From Glebionis coronaria (taxonomy: Eukaryota > Streptophyta > Magnoliopsida > Asterales > Asteraceae): 64,000 bases of DNA. The notes under the pieces were generated by a model. The model saw only the letters and a program-made list of their open reading frames with translations, ran no database searches and had not been told where the DNA came from. Where the stretch lies: NCBI GenBank assembly GCA_025667525.1, contig CM046876.1, positions 478,412,557-478,476,556 of the forward strand. Reading direction: 5' to 3'. Shown here piece after piece: positions 20,816-33,145 of this stretch (position 1 is the first letter of the stretch; every line of letters starts with the position of its first letter). Position numbers and translations under genes: made by a program.

Positions 20816-21566
20816 TACGAGGAATGAGAGAGAAGCTCTCGTGTGACTTTGAAGAGAAATGGATTATCCTCTTCGAGTTTCAATATTAAATATCCACAAG
20901 AAAATAACACTATACGTATATACTACTTTGGGTGTAAGACCCCCAATGAAGCCTTCCTTCTTAGAATACTTACAAGTGAACGGGGGGTTAGGTGGCGCGA
21001 AGCACTTAAGTACCTATTGACCCTTAGATGGCATTTTATAGCACATCGCCTTTCTATTCACTTAAATGTTCGTATTCTTCGAATTGTTGCTTATTGAGAG
21101 TATTTATCTATTCTTGCTTTATTTTGTTTGATCGATACACGTGTCAAGGACCGGAACGCCCCTCAACACGGTGTATTGCCTCGGCAATACTTATGGAGAA
21201 TATGTAGATTGATTGTTCTTATACGTATACGTATCTACTTATAATAATATATGGAAAATATTTTTGTATTTATGAGTTTTTTAAGAGAAAATACTATATG
21301 TACATAAAAACCGAGAGAATCCAATAATATATATTTTTGGGTGCAATCTCTTAGGAAAAAGATTGCTTTTTGAATTTTTTTATTTTTTTGGTCAATTCTT
21401 TAGGAAAAGAATTGTTTTGTTAATTTTTTAGTTTTTATATATTTTTATATTTTTGATTTTTTATTTGTTTTTGATTTATGATACGTAAAAATAACGTTCA
21501 CAAAGTGAACGGATCCCAAAAGCCAATGAAAACCGTCAATCGATAGTCTCTCGTGTAGTCAAAGAA
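20816..21566 (-). other. Element B leader
   Basis: About 750 bases between primer site and gag. It contains GGCGCGAAGCACTTAAG (plus-strand reading, 20993-21009) and AGTATTTATCTATT (21099-21112), both shared with the leader of C at similar spacing. The inverted repeat GTTCAC/GTGAAC at 21496-21510 is shared with A. Between these blocks B and C differ greatly. Confidence 0.65.
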
Positions 21567-21581
21567 CCGGCAGCGGCGCCA
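21567..21581 (-). promoter_or_regulatory. Primer binding site of element B
   Basis: TGGCGCCGCTGCCGG on the minus strand, two bases from the LTR end; identical to the site in A. Confidence 0.87.
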
Positions 21582-21583
21582 TT

Positions 21584-24500
21584 TGAAATTGTGTATAATG
21601 CAGTTCGTTTTTTCTCAGTTCTTGCTAATGGAAAGTCCAACCAATATCGGGTTTTTAATTGTTCTTGGTTGTTAAACTTGCTTGGATATTCTATTTGCTA
21701 ATTCAACAGAGACTTGCAAAATGGAAAAATAATACCTACTTATATGTAAAACAATTTGCAAATACCAAGTTCTTATTCAAGTAAAATTCAAAATGTAAAA
21801 TATGAAACTAAAAGGACTGAAATTGTAAATTCTATGAAAGATAAATGCTTGAAATGTAAATTCTAACAATTCTAGGGACTAAAAGTGCAAAACAGTTAAC
21901 TACAAGGATCAATTATGCAATACTATTAACCAACTAACCAAATATGTAACAAACTAACAACTTGTAAACTGAAAATAACAACTTTTCAAACTGCAAGGAC
22001 TAACAAAGTGCAAACCCTAAAAACATGGAAGTTTAGCCAAGTATACACACTGTTTAAAACTATAGGGACCAAAAAGCAATTTCAAAAACTATTTAAGACA
22101 AAAACGGGTTTAGACCAAAAATAAGCTCGTTTGAGCTTATTACTCAACCAAATTCAATGAGACAAGTTTCAAAACTCTTAAAATCCCAAATAAGCTATGT
22201 GTGTCAAAGGAAACTGGCTAAAGTTGAGAAATAAGCAAATGAGTGCTTATCAATAAGCACAAAATAAGCTATAGCAAAATCTAATCAGTCACAACTTGAT
22301 TTTTTTATTGAAACTGATTAAGCAACTGAATTAAGGAACGGGAAATCAAACTAGAACATTTTTCATCAAGAAATAAGCTCTAAATCTGAATTAAGCTAAA
22401 AATGGGCTTATGTTGACCAAGCGTTGACCAGCTTATTTTTCAAAAAGCTGATTCTTTCAAAAATCATGTATCTCAATGACTTAAGATGATTTGTGAAGAA
22501 AAATGGACATGTTAATGAAGAGATAAGAAGATACAAAATTTCAGTTTCCATTTACAGAAACTTCACTTAAGTCTGCTTATCTGATTATTGCTTATTTCTA
22601 ACTGATTATTGAATACTGTAGAAAATCCTCTTGGAATCTGATTCTATATGATATAAGCTACAAATGGAAACAAATTTGATCCAATTTCATCCAGTATTGA
22701 GTGAGTTCTGATCAAATGAAAATTACAAGTTTTAAATGACCAAAATGCATAAGTCTGACCCAAACATTTTAAGTGCCATTTGCCTGTTTGACTATCTTAA
22801 TGACTTGTAAATGACTGAAAACACTTTTATACTTCCTATTAACTGCAAATGAACTCTAAAAATCCAAAACTCAATTATTGAAAACTCTTGTTAAGCTAGT
22901 CCCAAACACTCCTTTAACTGGTTTTTATGAAAATTTGTGAAGACAATTTGAATTTGAAATGGAACTGAGTGAAAATCTATAGCAAGCTATACTCAGTGAT
23001 CAAAATGAAAGGCTTAAGAGAAATGAACAAGTACTTATCACTACTAGAAATACAATCAAACTACAAGGCCAAAAGTAACTGAATTAATGCAGTAAGCTAT
23101 GAATTAACCCAAATCAAAGCACAAGTAAGCAGGATTAAGCTACAATCACTCAAAGATCAAACAATTAACAACTCCAAACAACTTTTATCAGGCAGCCATC
23201 AAATTTACTCTATGAAAAGTAGCATGCATTTGACTTTTTAGTGGAACAAAAATTAGAACTTTAAAACCTATTGGAGTTAACCACTGAGAAGAAGAGGAGC
23301 GCTGAGCTCTCTTAGCCTAGTGATAACCACCACCTTATCACTAGGAAACCAATCAATCAACAATAACAGCTAACTAATCAACAGGAATCATCATTCTGCT
23401 TAAAATCTTCAAGAATCAAGGAATGAACTGAATTCTTCAAGAACAGCTAACAAACTCCTTCTATGTCAGTTATGATCAATCTATGATCATAACAAACACA
23501 AAACATCAACACAGGAATCCAATAGTAGCAGGTAATGAACAGTAAGAGGAAGAACAATTTTGGCGGGAAATGGTGAATTTGAAATTTATTCAATGAAAAC
23601 GGTTACAAAGTTGTTGGAATGTAAGTAACTAACTAACTAACTCAAGAGTTTGTTAGACTCTTGAGTAGCTAGGGTAAAAATGAAGGAAAGTTGAAAGGAA
23701 ATTTAGAACTATGTGTTTTTACAAAACTAGGCTACAAGTTACAAATGAAGTCCTATCATCTATTTATAGGCATGAAGGAGGAGTTAGTTGGAGTTGGTGA
23801 CGTGTCAGAACCAATCCCAGCTTGCCACGTGTAAAATTCTGCAAATTCCCTCTTCCAAGTATGAACACAAATTGGGCTTTCTTGAATGAGTAGATGATAT
23901 GTTAATTGATTTGCACCATTGTGTTCGTCTCTTCAAAATGATCAAGATTGGTGTTGAAATCTTTCCATGAAATTGCTTGTAGCTCAAATACGATCCTGGC
24001 AAAATTATTTGATGAAGAAGAAGCCACGTGTCACAATTTGATTGGCTAAAAGTTGATCACACGGATCAAACTGTTGTGATTGGGTATTAAATGCATGTCG
24101 GCTGAGTGGGTATTAATTGTTCAATCCGTGTGATCACTTTCCTCTCTTTTCATTGGCTGAAATGGTTTCACTTGGATCAAACCTTGAATATCTTTCAAAT
24201 ATTGGCAGAATCAGTCCCTTGATTTAGCAAATTGTTGTTTTGAGCTAGCAGCTTCATTCTTTTGACATATTTGGTCCTTCAACTTTCATTCTTGAACAAA
24301 ATGGTCCTTTGACTGAGTTGACTTGAGAGTTGACCAAGTTTGACTTGAATCTTGACTTTCACAATATTTGCACTTTAGTCCTTCAACTTTGACAACTTGT
24401 CAAGATAGGTCCTTATACTTCAAAGTCTTGTCACTTTTGATCCTTCTTTGTCTTTTTCATCCATTTGAACTTGATTTTTCTTTGTTTGCTTGAAAATGTA

Positions 24501-24632
24501 TCCTTTTACCTACACAAGTGTACACAAACACAAACATACCACATAACACTGTTTTTGCAAGATAAATTGGTATTTTGCTTCATGTTTTAGGGTTATTTGT
24601 TGATAAAAGGATATGAGTTTAAGCTCATATCA
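21584..24632 (-). repeat. Element B 5' LTR
   Basis: 3049 bp, TG...CA. Near-identical to 10070-13121 at both ends, diverged in about 22470-23620. Carries the TATA box at 23761-23768 and the same ACGT-core sites as the 3' LTR. Confidence 0.95.
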
Positions 24633-27100
24633 ATAGACTATCGCAAACTCAATGATGCTACGAGAAAGGATCATTTTCCCATTCCTTTTATGGACCAAAT
24701 GCTTGAACGCCTAGCGGGTAATGACTATTATTGCTTTTTAGACAGTTTCTCTGGTTATTTTCAAATTCCCATCGATCCTAAAGACCAAGAGAAAACGACA
24801 TTCACTTGTCCTTATGGAATATTTGCTTACAAAAGAATGCCTTTCGGCTTATGCAATGCTCCCGGGACTTTCCAAAGGTTCATGATGGCTATCTTCCATG
24901 ACATGGTTGAGCAAACCATGGAAGTCTTCATGGATGATTTCTCGGTCTATGGAGACTCCTTCTCTTCTTGCCTTGCCAATTTGGAACGCATGCTTAAGCG
25001 ATGTCAAGACACTCGCCTTGTTCTAAATTGGGAAAAATGCCATTTCATGGTGAAAGAAGGCATTGTGCTTAGACATAAAATCTTAAAAGCCGGTCTTGAA
25101 GTAGACCGTGCTAAAGTGGATGTCATAGCTAAATTACCTCCACCTTCAACCGTGAAGGATGTGAGAAGTTTCCTTGGTCATGCGGGCTTCTATCGTCGAT
25201 TCATTCAAGATTTTTCTAAAACCGCTCGCCCGATGACCCACCTCTTGGAAAAAGATACTCCCTTTATCTTTTCTAAAGAGTGTCTTGAATCCTTCAATCT
25301 TCTTAAGAACAAGCTAACTAAGGCACCGGTCTTGGTTACCCCTAATTAGGAGCTACCTTTTGAATTGATGTACGATGCTAGCGACTTTGCTATTGGAGCG
25401 GTTTTGGGCCAACGAGTGAACAAACACTTCCAACCAATCCATTATGCTAGCAAGATGATGAGGGGGGCTCAATTACATTATACCACTACCGAAAAATAGC
25501 TTTTAGCTGTAGTATATGCTTTTGAAAAATTTCGCCCCTATCTTGTCCTTTCTACCACCATCGTGTATACCGATCATTCCGCGTTGAAGTACTTGTTGAC
25601 TAAGCAAGATTCTAAGCCAAGACTTCTTCGTTGGGTTTTGCTCCTTCAAGAATTTAACATTGAAATTCGTGACAAAAAGGGAGCCGAAAACCTAGCCGCG
25701 GATCATCTAAGTAGACTTGAGGATCCTTATCAAGGGGATCATCCGAACCAAGAGATCAATGACTCATTTCCCATTGAGACCTTAATGTCTATAAATTCCA
25801 ATCTTGATGAAACCCCGTGGTTTGCGGAGATTGCAAACTACTTAGCGGGTGGAATTCTCAAGGAAGGATTAACGTCCCAACAAAAGAAAAAGTTCTTTAA
25901 AGACACTGAACACTATTTTTAGGACGACTCTTACCTTTTCAAACAATGTGCGAATCTTGTCATTCGTCGATGTGTTGATGGGCCGACAGCTTTACAAATC
26001 CTTGATGCTTGCCATAAAGGACCCACCGGTGGTCACTTTTGTCCCAATTACACCGCGAAGAAAGTATTCGACTCTGGATTTTATTGGCCCACCATTTATC
26101 ATGACGCTCATGAAATGGTTAAACGTTGTGATGATTTCCAAAGACAAGGAAAGATCACACATAAAGATGAGATGCCTCAAAATTTCATACAAGAATGTGA
26201 AATCTTTGATGTATGGGGCATCGACTTTATGGGGCCATTTCCATCATCTAAAGGGAACAAGTACATCCTCGTAGCAGTTGACTAAGTTTCTAAATGGGTT
26301 GAAGCTAAGGCTCTCCCTACGAATGATGCGAGGGTGGTTGTGAACTTTTTGAAGCAGCTTTTTGCTCGATTCGGTGTTCCTCGTGCTATAATCAGTGACC
26401 GCGGGACTCATTTTTGCAATGATCAATTCACAAGAGTCATGGCTAAGTACGGTGTCAATCATCGTCTTTCCACTGCTTATCATCCCCAAACCAATGGTCA
26501 AGCCGAGATTTCTAACCGCGGATAGAAGCGAATTCTAGAACGTACTGTGGGAGAGCATCGTGCCTCGTGGGCCGATAAGTTAGATGATGCTTTGTGAACT
26601 TTCCGTGCCGCTTATAAGACCCTGATTGGTTGTACACCTTATCGTCTTGTGTACGGGAAAGCATGCCACCTCCCTATCGAGTTGGAACATAAGGCATACT
26701 GGGCCTTGAAGTGGGCTAACTTCGACATCAACAAAGCCGGCGATCTTCGGAAGATTCAACTCAACGAGCTCAACGAACTAAGGAATGAAGCTTATGAGAA
26801 CTCGTTGATCTACAAGGAGAAGACCAAGATCATCCATGATGCAAGGATTAAGAACCGAGAGTTCCACGTTGGTGATCAAGTCTTACTTTTTAACTCTCGG
26901 TTGAAGATCTTCTCGGGAAAGTTGAAGAGCCGCTGGTCTGGTCCATTCATCGTCGCCAAAGTCTTCCCATATGGCACCATTGAGCTTTCTCAGCCAAATG
27001 GGCCCAATTTAAGGTGAATGGCCAGCGCGTGAAGTTGTACTTTGGTGAGGACATCTCTCATGAGAAGATTCCATCCCTCACCACGTTTCCCTTGAATTAA
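24633..27100 (+). pseudogene. pol: Element A RT, RNase H and integrase, inactivated
   Basis: Continuation of A's pol after B. RT has [39 protein letters not shown] and FMDDFSVYG. RNase H has [10 protein letters not shown] and integrase has [15 protein letters not shown] and GQAEISNRG. Stops at 25347, 25497, 25920, 26283, 26523 and 26595 replace residues that are coding in B and C (Trp at 25347, 25920 and 26595). The integrase zinc-finger Cys pair reads CDDF instead of CDVC or CDAC. GHKI in RT reads RHKI. A missing T near 27008 shifts the last ~30 codons, which would otherwise end FPLN with the stop at 27098-27100. Confidence 0.93.
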
Positions 27101-29144
27101 ATTCTGGGTCGAGTCAGGCTCGTGACTCGGTTAACAAAAACAAGCGCTTCTTGGGAGGAAACCCGTTCATCTATCCTTTATCGTTTTCATAATAAGTGTA
27201 GGAGGAGCCTCGTATGTGTTTTTTGTCTTGTTTCTTCTTCTGTGCAGGGATTAAAGCTTCAAAGATCCATTCTCGATGACTTTTGACGAACCGTGATCCC
27301 GTGTACCAGTCTTCCCGGTTCTATCCTAAACTGTCGTGATTCAATATTTCATATCTTATATGTTCACATTGAAATCACTATAGTTGTCGTTTCCTTAGCA
27401 AGATTTAAACAAAGTGCACAATGTCCTAAGTGTAGGGGAGTTTACTCCCACATGCTTAAACATTGAGGAAAATATTTATATCAAGTGTAGGGGGACTTCT
27501 ATCAAAGTGAGTGGTCTTTTCCATGAATTTGTCCTCATTTTAACCAGAAAATCTGATTTTTCGACATTTTTCAAGAATTTTAATCTATTTTGGCCTTGTA
27601 GTTTTCCTGTTTTATCGTTATTTACTTTCTTTGCAAAAAATAAAGTTTAATAAAGTAGTTTTAAATTTTTCAAAGTCGTGAATATTTTGGCTCAACCCAA
27701 GTTTACTTATCTAAGTTTACTCTAGCTAGTATCCGTAACGTGTTTAAGTCAAGTTTTGCTAGGCTTTTATATAGGGAACTTTAAAACACGAAAGTGTTAA
27801 CTCTCACGGGTTAAGAACAAGAACTTTTCGCAAGTTCCTATAATTGATCCTAGAGAGTCGTTTATCAAAGGAACTTTAAAATGCGAATTCTAAACTTGAA
27901 AAAGTCTAAGAGTTTGCAAGATCCTATAGATGACTATAAAACCCAAAAATTTGATTTAATTGGCTAAGCATCCACGAGTCTCATTCCTTGAGATTTTAAA
28001 CTGTGGAGAACGAGAGATGATAGAGTCAATTATAAGTTTGGTATTCTTTCGTGAATTTATGTGAGTTGATTATAAGCCTATTCTCCCATCGCTTGGTAAC
28101 AAATTTATCTGCAATAAGTAAGGTCGTACGATTTGAAAAGTTACTTAGCTTCTAGCCTAAGATCGTTTAAAAGTTGCTCGGTATTAATTAGAGTTCATAG
28201 CCAAGGCATAACTTATTGAAGCGGGATGCGAAGATTGGCGAGTCTGAAAAGGCCCTAACAAGGCATGAGGGCTACATTTTGTTGCTAAAGATCCAAAAAG
28301 TGATGTGAAGAATCATTTATCGAAAATCAATATGAAGGATCGAGACACACGACGAAAAGCAAAAACTCCCCAAAAGATCATGGAGAAGTCTATCCAAAAA
28401 GGCCCTAACAAGGTATGAGGATAAATAGATCCAAGTCCTAAAAGGAGGCGGATCGTTGTATATCATAGTCCAAAATAAAGATTGGAGAAAAATAAAGAAG
28501 TCGTGGTCCAAATATGAAGAATCTCTCAAAAACTTCAAGTGAAGAAATTCCTATTATGAAGAGAAGACCATAATTTCAAGAACGTCTCTCAAGATTTGAA
28601 GTATGAAGTCGCTGCCAAATATCGGTCCGAGAAAGGTCTCAAATCGTGAAGCGAGTTATGCCAAGATATGAACTTTAAGAGGTCCCGAGAAGCAGTTTTA
28701 AAAGATTTTGTCCTTTAGCTAACTATTGATTAAATCGTCCCACTTTATTTTCAGCCGTAATAACTATCAAAATAAGTCAAACAATGCATCCTCCTGATCA
28801 TTCAAGACAAAAATAAGATATAAGTGATACACCTAGGAATAAGGGAGTCTAAGTAAATAATTGGACCACATGAATTCGTGTTAGTTTGCTAACTTATAAT
28901 AACAATGATCTCATTTTTAAGCTTGGTATGGGGAACGTGAAACTTGAGGATGATAAACATTCATGGCAGCCAAAACCCCAATGTAAGTCTTTGATTTCTT
29001 TACTTGTTTCTATCTTTTTATTTTTCCTTAAATGTTTAGTATTTAATAAAGGCCAAGGTGGGTTACCTATGATGAGAAATGTAATCTGTGCTTTGAAATT
29101 AATGCATTGCATGAGGGCATTGCAATGGTCAAGTGTAGGGGATT
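27101..29144 (+). other. Element A 3' untranslated region
   Basis: No env-like frame. Polypurine-type motifs AAGTGTAGGAGGAG (27194-27207), AAGTGTAGGGGAG (27428-27440) and AAGTGTAGGGGGAC (27483-27496) are clustered near the pol end. The palindrome between the last two is damaged here (AAACATTG then a mutated second arm). The block TGCATGAGGGCATTGCAATGG precedes the terminal tract. An antisense 73-codon frame (28317-28538) corresponds to one in E. Confidence 0.75.
29131..29142 (+). promoter_or_regulatory. Polypurine tract of element A
   Basis: AAGTGTAGGGGA two bases before the 3' LTR. Confidence 0.8.
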
Positions 29145-30831
29145 TAATATGTGTGAAAACACTTATCCTTTTACCACTTATTTCCAATAATAACAAGACC
29201 AAAACGTGTATTTTATGTCGTAAAAGTCGGAATTATGAGTGATTTGTGTTTTTATTGTGTTTTAGGACCAAAAGATGAAAAAGGAAGAAATCACGGGCTT
29301 TCACGGGCTTTTATCGAAGAAAACGAGAAAAGACGAAGTCAAAGGATCAAGAATGCAAAAAGAACGGAAGTCCAAGGCCTATTCGAAGAAAAAGTCTAAA
29401 GACGGAAGTTTCATGAAGTCGAAGAACTCAAGTCTAATTATAGAAGAAAATTATAAGACGAGTTCAAATCCCGAGATGACGTCGAGAAAGACAAAGGATT
29501 TAAATCGAGTCGAGCCAAGAAGAAAGAAAGAGGAGGCAACACATGCACTCCCCCATTGCCTATAAATACCCTCCTAAACACATTAGGAGGGTGGTTAGCT
29601 AGTTTTCATTATTTTTCTTTTCTGTAGTTTTTAGAGTGAGAAAGTGTTTAACTTTATCTCACTAAGTTTTCATCTTTTCTTCATTTTTATCTTTCAAGTT
29701 TAAGCTTTTAATCATCCTTGTATTTGGATTTCATTAATCACAAGTTCAAGTTAAGCTTTTTGTCCATTAATCTCTTTCTACATTTCTTGATTTTGGTTTA
29801 CCTTTGATCCGAAATATTATTGATACGTGATTGATTTTGATGTTTAAGTGATTAAAAAGCTCATCTTTTTATTCCTACATAAGCTCTTATACGTTTAAGC
29901 TTTGAGCTCTTTGTGCTTATTGGATTATTTGTATGTTTAACTTGTTTACTTTTAAACTTTCCTAAAAGTTTTATCGTTTTAAAGTTCGGTTTATTAAGTT
30001 CCCGTGTTTAGATTCCAAAAGTTGTCAAATTTGTGCTTAATTAGTCTTGGCTAAGTTGGTAATTGCTTATTGGATTAAGTGCTTATTTATTTCAGCTTAA
30101 TTACCTCTTTGTTTTCCATTACGATCTTAGGAGGGTTTTACTTGTTACGACCACTTGGCTACGATCGCATTGACTACGACCCATACGTCTTTCCCTGGAT
30201 ACGATCCACACCACGATCACTTGTTGCGATCCGTGGGTGCGACCGTGTCACGATTCCTTGGTACGATCGCATTGATTGCGATCATTGTTGTTACGATCAA
30301 GACCAAGATCAAACTACGATCCACTTGTTACGATCGTGCGTGCGATCGGTGGTTGCGATGGTGTGTTGCGATCAAGTTTGAGTACGATCAGTATTTCCCA
30401 TCGCAGTGAGTGCGATCCCTCACTTCTTGAGTGCGATCCACCATTGCGATCTGAGTACGATCGCATTGCAAATCTATTTTGGCTTTGGTTTTATTTTCCT
30501 TAGATTTCAAATTTAATTTTTCCCACATTTTAACTTAGTTTTGTCTTAGTTTATTTTTATCAAGTTTTCAAGTTTTTAATCATTTACGTTTTAATTTCCA
30601 AAAATTGCACGCTTCCCGAAATCTCCATTTTTACCAAGTGTTTTTCTAGTAATTTTTAGTTTAATTTTTAAAGATTTAATTTTACTCAACGACATTTTAG
30701 TTTAAAAATAGATAATCAACCAACCCATTTTATTTTTCCCACCAAGAACGACTGAGTCGCACTAATTACTGGTAATCAATTCGAAAAGATCGGAACAATG
30801 AACTTTCATACGAGGCAAAAACCTTGTATTA
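29145..30831 (+). repeat. Element A 3' LTR
   Basis: 1687 bp, starting TAATATGTGTG and ending CTTGTATTA. TATA box at 29561-29568, inverted repeat 29569-29591, GATC cluster about 30120-30470. Target duplication GGGAC follows at 30832-30836. Confidence 0.93.
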
Positions 30832-31448
30832 GGGACCAATGGATAATGACAAGGCAGGGCCTTGGGATTGGTACATAGGTGTGTCGGCGCCTATGGTACC
30901 ATGGTGTTTGTAAGGCTGGGAGCCTTGGATTTGGTTTGGAATGATTGATCTTGAATGTTAGTTGTTAATGTATACTTGTAGCACATTGTCCATATGTTTA
31001 GTGGTTTATGGTTGTTCACAGCTTATTATAATCTATTTTCGGTTGGATTCTAAACCTATGACTCTCACCAACATTATGTTGACGTGTTTTAGTATCTCTT
31101 TCAGGTGATAAAGTGGTTAAGCGTGAGAACATATGTGGCTAGGATTGGAGTCGCGTAGGAATGCTTTTAGAAGGAGATCCCTGTTCCTTCTTAGTTTATT
31201 TTTATGTTTGTTTCAATAAGTGATACTATGAACCTATATGTTGATTTGTTTGTGTTATTTGTTTGTCTTGGGTAAGAGGTAGGACTGTTACCTACGTACC
31301 TAGACTCCTGCATTGATGAGATATTGTCATGACATTTGTGTCACCTTTTATGACATTTCTAATTCATATAGTTCTCTCTATGGACACGTTATTGTTGTGA
31401 TGATATCCATGCGTCGCGTCTCATATTCCGCCATGGTGGGGTGTGACA
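30832..31448 (+). repeat. Element D 5' LTR, second part
   Basis: Resumes after A's duplicated GGGAC with the second tandem unit (CCAATGGATAATGACAAGG..., 30837-30900), and ends GGGGTGTGACA, complementing the TGTGACA start. Confidence 0.8.
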
Positions 31449-33145
31449 GAATGGTATCAGAGACAATGGTTATAGAGAATTAGGTTGCCTAGTCTAGTAA
31501 CCTAGTCTATAGCTTAAGGGTCCCTACATATAGGCGTCATAGGAGTATGTGTGCATTTTATATTAATTAAAGTTCTCTGGATGTTATTGGTTTTTACTTG
31601 CGATGTTTGTTAAGTTTTGACTAGTATGGGTTGAACCATAGTAGTTCATACTTAGCCACATGTTATTTTCTTTTCGGGGTGTGACTAGTGCTGGTTGAAC
31701 CATAATCATCCACGTTAGTCATTGTCGTATTTTGCTTAAATTGTACATTATAGTACATAATTTGGTACATGGTAGTTTCTATCTTTTGTTGGGTTATTTT
31801 ATGTACCTGAGGTATAGTATTTTTCTTTTGATGTTTAAGTCATGTTCCCTAAGAATCATGTGGTGGTTCGAGTTATTAGGAGTAGGTGGATATGAAGGAT
31901 TTTAAGCTGTTTCCACTCTTATGGGCGACATGACTTATAACTGATTATGTTTTCGTTTTGGATTTAGTCTATGCTGTTTTAGCTAGACTATGGATTTATG
32001 TATTTCAAGAGTTTGACTATGTTATTTTAATGGATGGAGTTTTGGATTTTTTTATGTGGTTATGAGCTTATGTGAGTAGATGGATATATGTGTTATGTGT
32101 TGTATTAATTCTTATAAGTGTCATCATAGGAGGGAGTGCATTGGGGAAAGGGTAATTGTATAAGTATGGTGGCCAACATAGTTATACAAGTACCATAACT
32201 CCAATGGATTTCTAAGTATGATTGCATGAAAGAGGGTTAATACATGCTTGTATAGTAGATGTTAGACGGATTTAAGTATATGTATCCCGATATGCCTATA
32301 TATGTATGATCCCCTACAATTATCGATTGTATCCTTAGGAGGGTGGCTAGCTCGCTTTTTTTTGATATTAAACCTCCGTTGTAGCGTATTATTTGAGTTT
32401 CGTATTTCACGTGTACATTTTAAAATGGTGTTCTTGGTTTTAAGTCTATTGAAATAACTTGGGATTTCTTTTGAGATAATGAAATCTTTTGTGTTGGGTC
32501 TTACATTTCTTTTGGTCGGTATATATTGAAAAAAAGGGACTTGGAAATCTACTATAGAGTTAGATAGTTGGTTGTATTCGGTAAAATAAGGGTAAGGTGT
32601 TGGAGTCGTGTTTGAAACAAGATGTAACATAAGATTTTTTTTAGTCAACACTTATTTATTTCAAATTCTAAAAGACTTTCTTTAAAATAAAGCGAAATAA
32701 AATTTCTTTCTACTTAAATAGTTTATATAAGTGAGCTTAATCAATATACGTCATTTATAATTATTTATGCAAGACTAAATAAAGTTCATGAAAATTTCAC
32801 ATACATTTATTTCTTTTCATTTAAAAAGGATTACGTTAATTACTAAGAGGATTCTTTAGTTTTTTAAAAAACAACTAGTATAAAACTGTTTTGGTCATAA
32901 CTTGTTCGTTTTTAAAGCTTTTTGCGTGATTCAAAAGCCTAAAATTATGTACTCGGAATGTACTTTTCAAATATTTGGTATGTATAGTCATGGGCTGTCA
33001 GTAGCTTGATCGAAATTTTGGTACAAGTGACGGGTTCAAAGTTGAGTTTTGAATAGTAGTTTTTTTATGATTTGGGATGCACGGGATACCTAGTCTTTGA
33101 GTTGAGTTTTGAGATCGTCTAGAAGGTTGTTTGTAGATTTTTTTG
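31449..33145 (+). other. Element D leader and lost gag region
   Basis: Starts with the primer site TGGTATCAGAG (31452-31462), complementary to the 3' end of initiator tRNA-Met. Over the remaining ~1.7 kb I see no gag or zinc knuckle in any frame; the sequence is AT-rich and full of stops. It is interrupted by F at 33145. Confidence 0.6.

Larger units (their letters stand above)
10070..24632 (-). mobile_element. Element B: near-intact Athila-type retrotransposon in A's RT gene
   Basis: A full-length element on the minus strand: 5' LTR 21584-24632, primer site, leader, gag-protease-RT-RNase H-integrase 20806-15101, 3' UTR, polypurine tract, 3' LTR 10070-13121. Target duplication ATAGA at 10065-10069 and 24633-24637 is perfect, and the host RT reading frame is restored across it. 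LTR termini are TG...CA. Total length is 14.56 kb. Only two single-base frameshifts break the polyprotein, making it the youngest or best kept element with C. Confidence 0.95.
5081..30831 (+). mobile_element. Element A: degenerate Athila-type retrotransposon
   Basis: Complete structure on the plus strand: 5' LTR 5081-6796, Asp-type primer site, gag, protease-RT-RNase H-integrase relics, 2-kb 3' UTR, polypurine tract and 3' LTR 29145-30831. The 5-bp target duplication GGGAC is at 5076-5080 and 30832-30836. Element B (10070-24632) interrupts its RT gene; without B the element is about 11.2 kb. The LTR termini are TA...CA at the 5' LTR and TA...TA at the 3' LTR rather than TG...CA. Coding capacity is lost through many stops. 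Over the first 420 aligned bases of the LTRs I count about nine differences. Confidence 0.93.

Noticed and set aside
27101..29144. Search for an env-like gene between pol and 3' LTR of A (also B 13122-15100 and C 51865-53688)
   Set aside because: Some Athila elements carry one there, but I see no long frame, signal peptide or transmembrane pattern in any of the three.
32262..32651. 129-codon minus-strand ORF in D's leader
   Set aside because: It lies antisense to an eroded region, is not repeated elsewhere, and has no domain or start context; probably chance.
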